From positions 1 through 61,434 of the forward strand of contig NZ_VCHY01000027.1 in assembly GCF_005877885.1 (NCBI RefSeq): a stretch of 61,434 nt of DNA, in the 5' to 3' direction. A program made the translations under genes and the position numbers. Under the pieces are notes generated by a model. That model was given only the letters and a program-made list of their open reading frames with translations, had not been told where the DNA came from and made no database searches. This stretch comes from Labilibacter sediminis. Its GTDB lineage: Bacteria > Bacteroidota > Bacteroidia > Bacteroidales > Marinilabiliaceae. This document shows positions 42,301 through 50,002 of this stretch, piece after piece (positions within the stretch are counted from its first letter, which is position 1; the number at the start of each line of letters is the position of its first letter).

Positions 42301-43345
42301 TGTTTCCGAGTATCGAGCAGGAGGTGGTTCTGCTTATTCTTTCCGTACCGGCAGGTATCGATTAAGTCTTTGGTTTATGGGAAGTAACGATCGCCCCGAT
42401 CTTATGGCTTGGAACTCGAACCGAATTAAAGCAACTGAGTTATATGATTATGAAACAGATCCAAATGAAACCAGAAATTTGGCAAATGATGCTGCTTATG
42501 CTTCTGTTGTTTCTGATCATCTGGCTATTGCTGAGGATTGGTGGAATAAGCAAAATAACTTTTTAACAGGTACTCCGGAAACAGACCTTTCCCTCCCATT
42601 TATAGAGCATTTCGAAAATTACACATTAGGCACATCAATGGTTGGTGATTTCTGGCTTACTGAAAATAGTTTATGGGACAGAATCTGGAAAGGGACATAC
42701 GTTAACAGCTTCTCTGCTTCAGTTGTAGATGATTCTGATAATGCAGGAACGAATGCATTAGAGTTTTCTATTCAACCTACATCAAAGGGAGATGGTGGCA
42801 TTGATATTAAGTTGAGAACAAAATCAATGCTTGATTATCAAGGCGAATATTATCAGGTTTCCTACAGAGCACGAACAGATGTAGCCGGAGACGGGAAAGC
42901 AAGTATAGGAGCTGATATGATTAAAGATAACAGGCATGTGCTTTCGCAGGATTATCAATACTATTTTGATACGGTTACATTATCTTCTGAAAAACTATTT
43001 ATCTATTTCAACAATGCAGATTTTAATACCAACGAAAATTATAAGGTTTGGATTGATGACTTAAAAATTTCATACCATTATCCAACAGGCAATAGTGATG
43101 TTGGAATTGTTACAACAGATAAACCAGAAGTGAATGTATACCCTAATCCGGTGAGTTATATGTTGAATTTAAACTCGGACTATCCAGTGGATATGGCTAT
43201 TATCTACAGTATGGAAGGAAGGATGGTTAAGCAGGAAAAAGGAGATGTAAAAAGTTTAGACTTTAGTCATCTGGATAAAGGTGTTTACCTGGTTTACCTG
43301 CAACTAAACAATACAAGGGTAGTAAAAAGAATAATAAAGCAATAA
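39335..43345 (+). CDS. Bifunctional secreted enzyme: GH51-like glycosidase fused to a sulfatase, T9SS exported
   Basis: A 1336-residue multidomain protein. After a signal peptide, residues 30-525 form a clan GH-A barrel like GH51 enzymes: MRFPAGSGSNKYFWD, the acid/base Glu214 in WEIGNECYG, and the nucleophile Glu333 in AMTEYNSRG. Residues 535-603 are a chitobiase-C/FN3-associated linker (IYYTTDGSDPN). Residues 606-1080 are a complete iduronate-2-sulfatase-like domain with Asp614-Asp615 and the formylglycine Cys653 in CGPSR. A carbohydrate-binding-like domain and a T9SS sorting tail (VNVYPNPVSY) follow. Both active sites appear intact. It would desulfate and cleave the glycan outside the cell. 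The glycosidase family is my best guess. Confidence 0.9.
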   Translation: MTKHLHKSFLIFFLLCPLMIMAQRNFYLDGWKAKSYEVPESFQTNTLTSAQNPDAIITVNTSVELAKVLPTHFGSNTTFRNGSDQRTRTHLYTNSGHGIMRFPAGSGSNKYFWDGNIPSDMEQVIDKHNETIDVAGINGTNGNYMTPDIFAQFIKDAGSQATVVVNYFYARYGKTAEGTREARVQQAADYAAGFVRKMNIELGANIQNWEIGNECYGKWEEGYNVGGSIVTGKEYGEDFRVFAEAMKAVDPNIKVGAVVTREDDDWNSQLLPEIKDHADFLAVHNYFTTTNDATPENVLASVGQMGTIFTTLQDCVAKYTDKTRDYFPIAMTEYNSRGVYNTTMMNGLFITQILGELIKSGYGMGTIWVSEWSWSASAQESKGILARDDPDQADYTPRQSYIPYQYYHRCFGDKMVDASSNNADIKVYASTFNSGEIGLVIVNPTAIDNTVSINLDQVSNGVDFNKVWWYDFYADNMNQGNKRFYLNGTTGTTPGGGPDNFATLDPYYSDYQSGNTFQSKKYSVQFLVLKTDIEVVKPEIIQDGAEITLSSATSGANIYYTTDGSDPNALSTLYEGTFTAPPGSVIKAIAIKDMVSSDVASLKLQYNVLFIAIDDLRPVLNCYGESQIISPNIDALADQGIVFEKAYCQWSVCGPSRASFLSGLTPDGTGIRNLSSQLRTETPGVVTMPEYFKNNGYTTAAAGKIFDPRNVDDGHDSFSWSIPYTDPSSYTYPEEYGDFVQGKNYRVTANTATEQGPVGVGDDGYTDGQIALDALGKLDDFAQNSNQPFFLAVGFKKPHIPFIAPDEYWNLYDRNNLDLASFQKIAEGSPEYAYHTPEPMGYVDIPDPWTYDDVSLGNDILDPDSQRKLIHGYYACVSYIDAQVGLLMDKLKEKGLDKNTVIMILGDHGYHLGDHNQWGKHTQFENSVRAPLIISAPGGSTGSNTTPVEFTDVYPTLCELSGLEIPTNKLQGESLAGALRGESLTKTVAVSEYRAGGGSAYSFRTGRYRLSLWFMGSNDRPDLMAWNSNRIKATELYDYETDPNETRNLANDAAYASVVSDHLAIAEDWWNKQNNFLTGTPETDLSLPFIEHFENYTLGTSMVGDFWLTENSLWDRIWKGTYVNSFSASVVDDSDNAGTNALEFSIQPTSKGDGGIDIKLRTKSMLDYQGEYYQVSYRARTDVAGDGKASIGADMIKDNRHVLSQDYQYYFDTVTLSSEKLFIYFNNADFNTNENYKVWIDDLKISYHYPTGNSDVGIVTTDKPEVNVYPNPVSYMLNLNSDYPVDMAIIYSMEGRMVKQEKGDVKSLDFSHLDKGVYLVYLQLNNTRVVKRIIKQ

Positions 43346-43414
43346 GAACGTAAGATATTCTGTAATTTCTTTTGAGATTACACTTTTCCCTGTTTTCCAA
43401 AATCGTTAGTTTTT

Positions 43415-43452
43415 ACCCGTAATGTGTTTATTTACATGTTACGGGTTTTTTA
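43415..43452 (+). terminator. Intrinsic terminator after the fusion gene
   Basis: ACCCGTAA (43415-43422) pairs with TTACGGGT (43439-43446), extended by TGT/ACA within, and is followed by a run of T. Confidence 0.8.
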
Positions 43453-43967
43453 TTGAAGTTAATTACCTGATCCACAACAATATTTACACTACACATTACA
43501 TTTATATCACTATTAACTGGTGAAACTATCTAGAAGGAACAATTTAATATTTGTCTTTGAGCCAGACAGGCTATTACTTTAGCTCACAATGTTTATTTTT
43601 AGCGTTCGTGATTTCCGCTAAACTCCAATTCTTCCTTCAGCTGAAGAAAGTAACCAAAGAAAGCCGCCGCTGATGATAAAATTACTAAAAACCAAATCAA
43701 TACTCTAAAATCAAAGAACTCCTTCGTCGAACAGCTTTGATTTCTTAACGTTCCTTAATTTGATTTTTTTAACGCATTTTATCAAAGGCGAAAAAACAAT
43801 ATCTTAAATTGAAAAACTAAATATTATCCTACTATCTGTAAGTACATAGCATTTTCTTAAAAAATTAACCGGACACTTATATTTTAATATATGAAATAGT
43901 TATTTAAATTTGGGCAACATAATAATCCACACCGGGTTATAACCAATTATTCCCTAAAAACTAACAC
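43453..43967. other. Intergenic region before the GH97 gene
   Basis: No gene is visible. Bases 43630-43800 resemble a degenerate Bacteroidota intergenic repeat and include a hairpin AATCAAAG...CTTTGATT (near 43701-43733). A possible -7 element, TAAATTTG (43905-43912), lies 56 bases before the GH97 start. Confidence 0.4.
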
Positions 43968-45878
43968 ATGCAAATTAAATTCTTAATTCTATCGCTGTCT
44001 TTAATCTTTATTTCCTGCCACAAGCCTTCTGTTTATCACTTCAACTCACCAAACGGAAAACTACAACTCAATCTTTATCATGACAATGGCAATTGTTCAT
44101 TTAATTGTTTTCATGACGGAGACACTATACTATTAGACTCTCAGCTGGGATTAAAAATTGATAGTTCAGATTATACTAAAAACATAAGCGTATTAGATTA
44201 TACAACTTCTACATTGGATGATACATGGACTACTGTAAACGGCAAACAAAAGACCATTCGTAATCATTATAATGAGTATTTAATCACTGTATCAAAAAGC
44301 AACGAACAATTCCCTGATTACCAAATTATATTCCGCTTGTATAACGATGGTTTTGCCTACAGGTATCAATTACATTCCAAAGCCCCAAAAGATAGTACTC
44401 TAATTAAGCACGAATTAACTAAACTCAATTTTAAAAATGATTATACATATTGGGCTTACAATGGTGAAAGGCACAATTTAGGTCCTGTAAAGCGATCTGA
44501 GCATAAAAATAACAGTGTACGTACGCCAATGGTTATACAATTGCACAATCAAAAATTTATGGCTATTCATGAAGCTGAAATCACCCGATTTGCACCTTAT
44601 ACAATGGATGCCTCAACTGATGATTTTGGGCTTCAGTTTAATGTAAACTACTCTCGGCAGGCAAACTCCTTTAAAACATCCTGGAGAAGTTTTATCATAG
44701 GCGAAGATGCAGGTGATTTAGCAGTGTCTGATTTATTGGTAAATTTAAACGAACCATGTAAAATAGAAGATCCGTCATGGATAAAGCCCGGTAAATCGCT
44801 TTGGGATTGGCGTGTGTGGGGCTATAAAGCAGCCGATGGCTTTGAGTATGGATTAAATACCGTATCGCATAAACGAATGATTGATTTCGCTTCGGAAAAC
44901 AATATTCAATATTTACTAATTGATGCTGACTGGTATGGCGAGGAGTTTAATGAAAATTCAGACCCAACCTCTTCCAGAAAAGGAATTAACATTGAAGAGT
45001 GCATGCGATATGCTAAAGTAAAAGATGTTGGAATAATATTATACTTAAATGATATAGGTGCTAAAAAATTTGGTTTAGAAAGGGTACTTAAGCAATTTTC
45101 TGATTGGGGAGCAGTTGGTGTTAAATATGGTTTTATGACAGGCAGCAAAGAAGATAAAGTAAAGCACACCCGAAAAGTTGTAGAACTTTGTGCCAAATAC
45201 AAGCTGATGGTTAATTTTCATGATAATCCTGTACCGCCAAGTGGTGAGAGAAGAACATGGCCCAATTTAGTAACAAAAGAATATTGTCATGCGCAGGCAG
45301 ATGCTAAACGCTCCTATTATCCTGAAACGGCGGTAAATATGCCATTAATTAATATGATTGCAGGACCGCTTGATGTTACAAACGGATGGTTTGGTTTAAA
45401 TAATGCCCATCAAAGAGTAAGGGTGTTTGAAGAAATTCCGGGAACAGTTACTGCTGAAGTAGCCAAATTAATTACTATTTATTCAGGTTGGATGGTGTTA
45501 CCTGATAGTCCGGAAGAGTATTTAAAGAAAGACGATTTATTTGACTGCATCAGGGAAATGCCTGCGCAATTTGATGATTACAAAGTTCTTGATGCTCAAT
45601 TGGATGAATTTATTAGTGTAGCACGAAAATCTGGAAACAATTGGTTTGTAGGCTCATTAACCAATCGACAGTCGCGACAAATTACCATTAATTGTAGTTT
45701 TCTTGAAGAAGGTAAAAAGTATGAAGCTACTTTATATGAAGATGCAAAAGATTCTCACTATTTAAATAATAAAGAATCATACTTCATACGGAAGTTAAAC
45801 ATCGATTCAAATAGCAAATTAAAAATTAAGCTAGCTCAAGGTGGTGGTCATGCCATTTATATAAGAATGATGCCATAA
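43968..45878 (+). CDS. GH97-family glycosidase, lipoprotein, atypical active site
   Basis: A 636-residue GH97 protein with lipobox FISC (Cys17). The family layout is clear: N-terminal beta-sandwich (YHFNSPNGKLQLNL, DGFAYRYQL), a barrel (SLWDWRVWGY, DADWYGEEFNE) and a C-terminal beta domain. GH97 members are alpha-glucosidases (inverting) or alpha-galactosidases (retaining). The retaining nucleophile site usually reads KxDF but here is VKYGFMTG (Gly388). The site usually carrying the inverting Glu reads NFHDNP (Asp419). The specificity and mechanism are therefore uncertain. It is downstream of the fusion enzyme on the same strand but has its own upstream region. Confidence 0.88.
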   Translation: MQIKFLILSLSLIFISCHKPSVYHFNSPNGKLQLNLYHDNGNCSFNCFHDGDTILLDSQLGLKIDSSDYTKNISVLDYTTSTLDDTWTTVNGKQKTIRNHYNEYLITVSKSNEQFPDYQIIFRLYNDGFAYRYQLHSKAPKDSTLIKHELTKLNFKNDYTYWAYNGERHNLGPVKRSEHKNNSVRTPMVIQLHNQKFMAIHEAEITRFAPYTMDASTDDFGLQFNVNYSRQANSFKTSWRSFIIGEDAGDLAVSDLLVNLNEPCKIEDPSWIKPGKSLWDWRVWGYKAADGFEYGLNTVSHKRMIDFASENNIQYLLIDADWYGEEFNENSDPTSSRKGINIEECMRYAKVKDVGIILYLNDIGAKKFGLERVLKQFSDWGAVGVKYGFMTGSKEDKVKHTRKVVELCAKYKLMVNFHDNPVPPSGERRTWPNLVTKEYCHAQADAKRSYYPETAVNMPLINMIAGPLDVTNGWFGLNNAHQRVRVFEEIPGTVTAEVAKLITIYSGWMVLPDSPEEYLKKDDLFDCIREMPAQFDDYKVLDAQLDEFISVARKSGNNWFVGSLTNRQSRQITINCSFLEEGKKYEATLYEDAKDSHYLNNKESYFIRKLNIDSNSKLKIKLAQGGGHAIYIRMMP

Positions 45879-45916
45879 TTAAACTGATCTTTAAAAAGAT
45901 CAAGCAGTATAATCCT

Positions 45917-45946
45917 CCTCCATAAAAAAGCTATTATTTATGGAGG
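45917..45946. terminator. Bidirectional hairpin between convergent genes
   Basis: CCTCCATAAA (45917-45926) pairs exactly with TTTATGGAGG (45937-45946), between the GH97 stop and the end of the iron-sulfur gene. Confidence 0.65.
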
Positions 45947-45952
45947 TATATA

Positions 45953-46375
45953 TTATCCTTTAAAACCAACCTTTGTGTGGGTTCCATCGCAATAAGGTTT
46001 ATTGGCAGACGCTCCGCATCGACAGAAGGCTGTAACGTCTTCTCTTTTTTCTGAGGTTCCGTCTTTATCCAATACCTTAAGTGTGCCATGTACAAGTAGA
46101 GGACCATTTTCAAGGATTTCAACTTTTGTGCTACTTGTTTCAGAGGCATCATCTTTTTCCCCATTCATATAGTAGCTTAACGCGCCTGACGGACATTTCT
46201 TTATTTGATTGATTAATTGATCCGTACTGGCGTTTTCAACATTAATCCAAGGTCGTTCGTCAGGTTTATACACCTGTGGCAAAGCATTAACGCATTCCTC
46301 GGCATGTATACATAACTTAGGTTTCCAAACAACAGTTAGTTCTCCATTTGAATATTCGGCTTGTGCTTCTTTCAT
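45953..46375 (-). CDS. Iron-sulfur protein: divergent 4Fe-4S domain plus CDGSH domain
   Basis: A 140-residue cytoplasmic protein. Residues 15-65 form a Fer4_19-type mono-cluster domain with Cys in KLCIHAEECVNALP and KKCPSGALSY. Residues 80-140 carry a CDGSH-type 2Fe-2S motif, CRCGASANKPYCDGTH, with the three Cys and one His that bind the cluster. This fusion is common in Bacteroidota and is presumed to act in redox or cluster handling; its exact role is unknown. It is not obviously related to glycan use. Confidence 0.88.
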   Translation of the reverse strand: MKEAQAEYSNGELTVVWKPKLCIHAEECVNALPQVYKPDERPWINVENASTDQLINQIKKCPSGALSYYMNGEKDDASETSSTKVEILENGPLLVHGTLKVLDKDGTSEKREDVTAFCRCGASANKPYCDGTHTKVGFKG

Positions 46376-46463
46376 TTCAATTCCTCCGGTTATATAATTA
46401 ACAATAACTTCTTACAAATATGTATACGAAACTTATTATCTGTCATGATATAAGCATTACATA

Positions 46464-47083
46464 TCAAGACAAAAATAAAGCAATAGCAGCTTTTAATTCT
46501 TCCTGAAAATCAACTCTTAACTCTCCTTTTTTCATGTGTTTAAATTTTCTTTCAGTTGTCACATGGAACTCTCAAGAAATTTTAATCATTACCCTGTGTG
46601 TAATTTTTAAGATTAAAATTTACATGTTCGTTTCATATACTCATAAAAAGAAGGCAAACTAAATGTAGCTGTTATATTAGCGCCTAAATAAGGTAAAAGA
46701 TGTTCTAAATGTTTGCGGTTATTAACTCCACCCTGTTTTCCGGGTGATGTGCTCATTAACAGCACACGTTTGCCATTAAAAACCTTTTTAGACCTGCGAC
46801 TTAACCAATCGATAATGTTTTTAAAAAATGCAGGAGTACTTCCGTTATGTTCCGGAACAGAGATAATAAACCCGTCGTACTGCCCAATTAAATCAATAAG
46901 ATATTTTACTTTATCGGGTGTAATGTCCGGATCAAAATCAATGGAATAAATTGGTATATCCCATTTACGAATATCTAACAACTCTACCTCTACTCCTTGC
47001 ACCAATGTTGCGGTATATTGAACCAATTGTTGATTAATCGATGCAGAATGATTACTTCCTGCAAAAGCCAGTATTTTATTCAT
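46464..47083 (-). pseudogene. NADPH-dependent FMN reductase, 3' end split by an L element
   Basis: Residues 1-149 (47083-46637) are a flavodoxin-like reductase with the FMN loop FAGSNHSASINQQL and VPEHNGSTPAFFKNIIDWLS, and reach LPSFYEY. The frame then enters the L element, adds MKRTCKF and stops at 46613. Directly after the element (46535-46464) the frame continues MKKGELRVDFQEELKAAI... for 23 codons to a stop. Removing the element with one ATGAA repeat rejoins the halves in frame as a 172-residue protein, the normal family length. The shortened 156-residue product may still fold, so loss of function is not certain. Confidence 0.8.
46531..46636 (-). mobile_element. L element copy inside the FMN reductase gene
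   Basis: A 106-base copy with ATGAA at both ends (46636-46632 and 46535-46531 on the minus strand). The internal arms AAATTTTAATC and GATTAAAATTT are perfect inverted repeats around a 23-base loop containing TTACACACA. A second complementary pair is CATGTG and CACATG near the right end. This copy defines the borders of the element because the host gene's sequence is recognisable on both sides. Confidence 0.85.
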
Positions 47084-47189
47084 TTTAAAACGATTGGTTA
47101 ATTTTCAATATAAACAGTTCCAATCCCTTAAATGTTTATTTAACGAATTTCAGTTGAATGCAGTCTGTTTTAATATACGCAATACCGTC

Positions 47190-47576
47190 TTAATACATGG
47201 TATTTCCATTTTCTGAATGGTCAGGAATTTGTTGCATGGCATCCCAGTGTTCTACAATTTTGCCATTTTCATCAAACCTAAAAAAATCCATGGTCACATA
47301 CTCATCTCCCCCAGGCCAGGTTTGGTGAGTATGCAGTGCCACCAAATTTTCCTCCGCAACAGACCTTACAAACGTTATGCTTTTGTCGGGATATTCTCTT
47401 GCCATTCGCTCGAAGTAATCGATAAAAGGATCAACCCCATCACCAACCAAAGGATTGTGCTGTATGTATTCATCCCCAACAAATAATTCAACTGCTTTAC
47501 GTGGATTACCATCATAAGCCATCTGGTAAAACTCAATGGCATTGCTCTTGTTTTGCTCAATGTTATGAATCATCAC
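47190..47576 (-). CDS. SnoaL/NTF2-like small protein
   Basis: A 128-residue soluble protein with the cone-shaped NTF2/SnoaL fold signature: an N-terminal helix (AIEFYQMAYDGNPRKAVELF), YIQHNPLVGDGVDPFIDYF, and a late strand pair FFRFDENGKIVEHWDAMQ. The motif YIQHNP is common in SnoaL-like proteins of unknown substrate. ATG codons at 47576 and 47573 are both usable. It lies upstream of the FMN reductase gene on the same strand and may have been co-transcribed with it. Confidence 0.85.
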   Translation of the reverse strand: MMIHNIEQNKSNAIEFYQMAYDGNPRKAVELFVGDEYIQHNPLVGDGVDPFIDYFERMAREYPDKSITFVRSVAEENLVALHTHQTWPGGDEYVTMDFFRFDENGKIVEHWDAMQQIPDHSENGNTMY

Positions 47577-47760
47577 ATTTGTATTTAGCCATTACAACAT
47601 CATAATACCTTATACAAATTAGTCAATATTAACCTTGTAATCAAGTCAAAGCTTATCATAAGCCTATTCTCATGTGCATGAAGTAATTTGTTTGACACAG
47701 TTTATTGAATACTCCCAAACATATCGTTCTTTTCATAGAACCTACAACATCTTCTCGTTA

Positions 47761-47930
47761 AACCCGCGTTATGCATTAGAAAATCTACTACGCATTGAAA
47801 CTGCTTCAAAACAAGACACTTCGTTGCATTACGTCAGCTCACCAGAACGATGCTATGCCTCACTTCCGAAATACCTTGTTTTATTGCTCTTTCAATGCTC
47901 GTCACAAAGTTCTAATACATAATCCGGGTT
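47761..47930 (+). mobile_element. R element copy C
   Basis: A 170-base copy with both inverted ends present: AACCCGCGTTATGCATTAGA at the left, TCTAATACATAATCCGGGTT at the right. It lacks the GC-rich palindrome of copies A and B. It borders array 2 directly. Confidence 0.75.
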
Positions 47931-48293
47931 AAATCACGGCTTCAATTCGTCATCATACCATACTAACTTGCCACCTTACCATACCAATCAGGGAAGTTCC
48001 GGAGCTTTCGTGTCATGTGACGAGTCCTTTGAAAGAGCTTACGGCGCTTATGAAATGGATAACGGGGCTTCTGAATCATACGACGACATCATTCATATAA
48101 CCTACCGTGTCTTCTGAATCATGTAGCGCATCTTTTGAAAGACGTTCCATGGCTTCTGAATCACACGACTGATAATTACTTGCTTACCTCCGGGTCTTCT
48201 GAAGCAGCATTCAATCCTATTTAGTCATCATTACACCCGTCTGAATACCCTACACGCTCGTTTAGGAAACGATCGCAACCTTTTGAAATGACT
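47931..48293. repeat. Degenerate tandem array, 21-bp period (array 2), between two R elements
   Basis: Units with the core CTTYTGAAWCA start at 48005, 48026, 48047, 48068, 48111, 48132, 48153, 48196, 48217, 48238, 48259 and 48280. Spacings are 21 bases, or 43 across one weaker unit. No long frame is open on either strand, although short seven-residue repeats appear (HDSEDTV-like). The region fills the whole gap between R copies C and D. Confidence 0.7.
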
Positions 48294-48468
48294 TTAACCC
48301 GCTTTATGCATTAGAAAATCTATTACACATTGAAATCACTTCAAAACAAGACACTTTGTTGCTTCACTTCAACTCACCAGAACGATGCTATGCCTCATTT
48401 CAGTAAAGCCGTGTTTTATCGTGCTTTCAATGTTCATGACGAAGTTCTAATACATAATGCGGGTTTAA
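48294..48468 (+). mobile_element. R element copy D
   Basis: Left end TTAACCCGCTTTATGCATTA, right end TTCTAATACATAATGCGGGT, nearly perfect inverted repeats. It lacks the GC-rich palindrome. The last unit of array 2 runs into its left end almost in phase. Confidence 0.75.
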
Positions 48469-48519
48469 TCGAGAGCATTATGTAACTGTGTCTAGTATGA
48501 ATTCTTATACATTTAAGAC

Positions 48520-48572
48520 ATGGCAGAAAAAGGCTTTAATTTTAAGGAATTTGAACAAGAAGCCATTGACAA
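48520..48572 (+). pseudogene. N-terminal remnant of an IS256-like transposase
   Basis: The frame from 48520 reads MAEKGFNFKEFEQEAIDKQK, which resembles the first residues of IS256-family transposases. It then departs and runs into the neighbouring gene. AACTGTGTC occurs on both sides. It is probably a deleted insertion sequence; the match is short. Confidence 0.4.
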
Positions 48573-48603
48573 GCAAAAAAGGAGACTAAAACTGTGTCAC
48601 CGA

Positions 48604-49842
48604 TTAGCTTACTACAACCTTAAATACCGCCTTTTTACCTGAACTCACTTTTACTTCAACAAAATACACTCCTGCTCTATCGCATAATTCAAATCTAACA
48701 TGCTTAGTATTATTGAAAGATTCGGCATGCGTAACCTGACCGGCTACATTACGAACAACAATTTCTATTTCCGCATAAAGCTGTTCCATCTCTATATTTA
48801 CCTCGCCTGCTGTTGGGTTGGGGTACATATGGCAAGCTAAATCCGTCTTATTATTGGATGCTCCTTGTCCATTAAAAAACTTGTCACCCAATCCCACATC
48901 GGATAATAGGTTTACTTTAAACTTATCCGTTTTCAATACTGAAGTTCCTTCATATACTTCATAGCCAGCATTAATTGCTTTTAGCCAGGCATCATTTAAA
49001 GCAATATTGGCATTTGCCAGTGCACTATATTCAGATGGCATAGCCGCATACTGAATGTAATCTTTGCTTACCTGAATGATTTCTTTCACATTAACTTTAA
49101 GTACAGGTGGTGTTCCTGTTGTTCCGTAGGGGATAAATTTCACATGTGACTTATCATCCTTAGTTTCTGTACCCACAAAAAATTTATACCTGACAGCATA
49201 CTTATATATCACCTCATCTATTTCTAATTCGTATGGTCTTAGACTACCATCTTCAAACCGTGCATAATACCATATGCGTGTACCTGATGGTTCGTCCAGA
49301 TCATTTAAATCCTTATTGAAATTATGACTCTCATGCATCACAACTAAGTCATAGTTGCGCAGAGCATTATCAGGAATACTTGTTTCATCACCATAATTAT
49401 CAAAAATAAAGTTAATAGAAGCCATCCATTTATCATCTTCGTCCCAAGCATTTTCCTGACTAGTTTTCCACTCAAAATTCATGGCCTCAGGTATACTCTC
49501 AATAGTAGTTGGCATGCCTACTTTTTCTTTATCTCCGGGATACCATGTGCCAACAGATTTCACACCACCTGCATTCACATTTGGGTAAGCATCCATTCCA
49601 CTACCTCCTTCATCTACATAATTTAAATAGAAATTACCTCCATTCACTTCATTAAAATTATTTGAGCAATAGTGCATGGTGCTAAAATCTGTATCCAAAA
49701 ATGATGTCAATGAATAAGAAGATAAAATTCTTTTTGCTCCGGATGTAACCACTTGATCCGCAAAATCACAATCGGCATTTTGCGAAAAAACAATTTGAAA
49801 GTTGATTATAGCTATTATTCCCAATAGTATGTGACTCTTCAT
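48604..49842 (-). CDS. Secreted T9SS protein, possibly GH12-like
   Basis: A 412-residue exported protein with signal peptide MKSHILLGIIAIINFQIVFS. Residues 25-300 are rich in beta strands: GGVKSVGTWYPGDKEKVGMP, SINFIFDNYGDE, NYDLVVMHESHNF, and a late AWLKAINAGYEVYEG. The order resembles the concanavalin-like fold of GH12 enzymes, where the acid/base Glu lies in an (I/N)AGxE segment. The strand that holds the nucleophile in GH12 has Asp or a later Glu here, so the family call is tentative. The C-terminal 75 residues are a T9SS sorting domain (CHMYPNPTAGEVNIEM). It is likely an extracellular glycan-active or binding protein. Confidence 0.6.
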   Translation of the reverse strand: MKSHILLGIIAIINFQIVFSQNADCDFADQVVTSGAKRILSSYSLTSFLDTDFSTMHYCSNNFNEVNGGNFYLNYVDEGGSGMDAYPNVNAGGVKSVGTWYPGDKEKVGMPTTIESIPEAMNFEWKTSQENAWDEDDKWMASINFIFDNYGDETSIPDNALRNYDLVVMHESHNFNKDLNDLDEPSGTRIWYYARFEDGSLRPYELEIDEVIYKYAVRYKFFVGTETKDDKSHVKFIPYGTTGTPPVLKVNVKEIIQVSKDYIQYAAMPSEYSALANANIALNDAWLKAINAGYEVYEGTSVLKTDKFKVNLLSDVGLGDKFFNGQGASNNKTDLACHMYPNPTAGEVNIEMEQLYAEIEIVVRNVAGQVTHAESFNNTKHVRFELCDRAGVYFVEVKVSSGKKAVFKVVVS

Positions 49843-50002
49843 TTTCTATGCTTTAATTTTGTTTTCTAATATATCCTTATGATAAACGAATTGCTTGAAT
49901 AATACCATCTATCTGTTAGTGATAGATTCGGTTTTATCTTTTCTGAAAATACCCAATCCTCTTATAGGTTTGATATGATTACAACAAGCCAATGATAAAG
50001 AA

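Noticed and set aside
46531-46636. L element as a self-splicing intron
   Set aside because: At about 100 bases it is too short, and no group I or II intron core is visible. RNA removal cannot be excluded from sequence but has no support.
47674-47922. 82-residue plus-strand frame
   Set aside because: It mostly translates the R element copy C and matches nothing recognisable.
21677-48293. CRISPR array reading of the 21-bp arrays
   Set aside because: The units are degenerate and contiguous, with no conserved repeat alternating with unique spacers, and no cas genes lie nearby.
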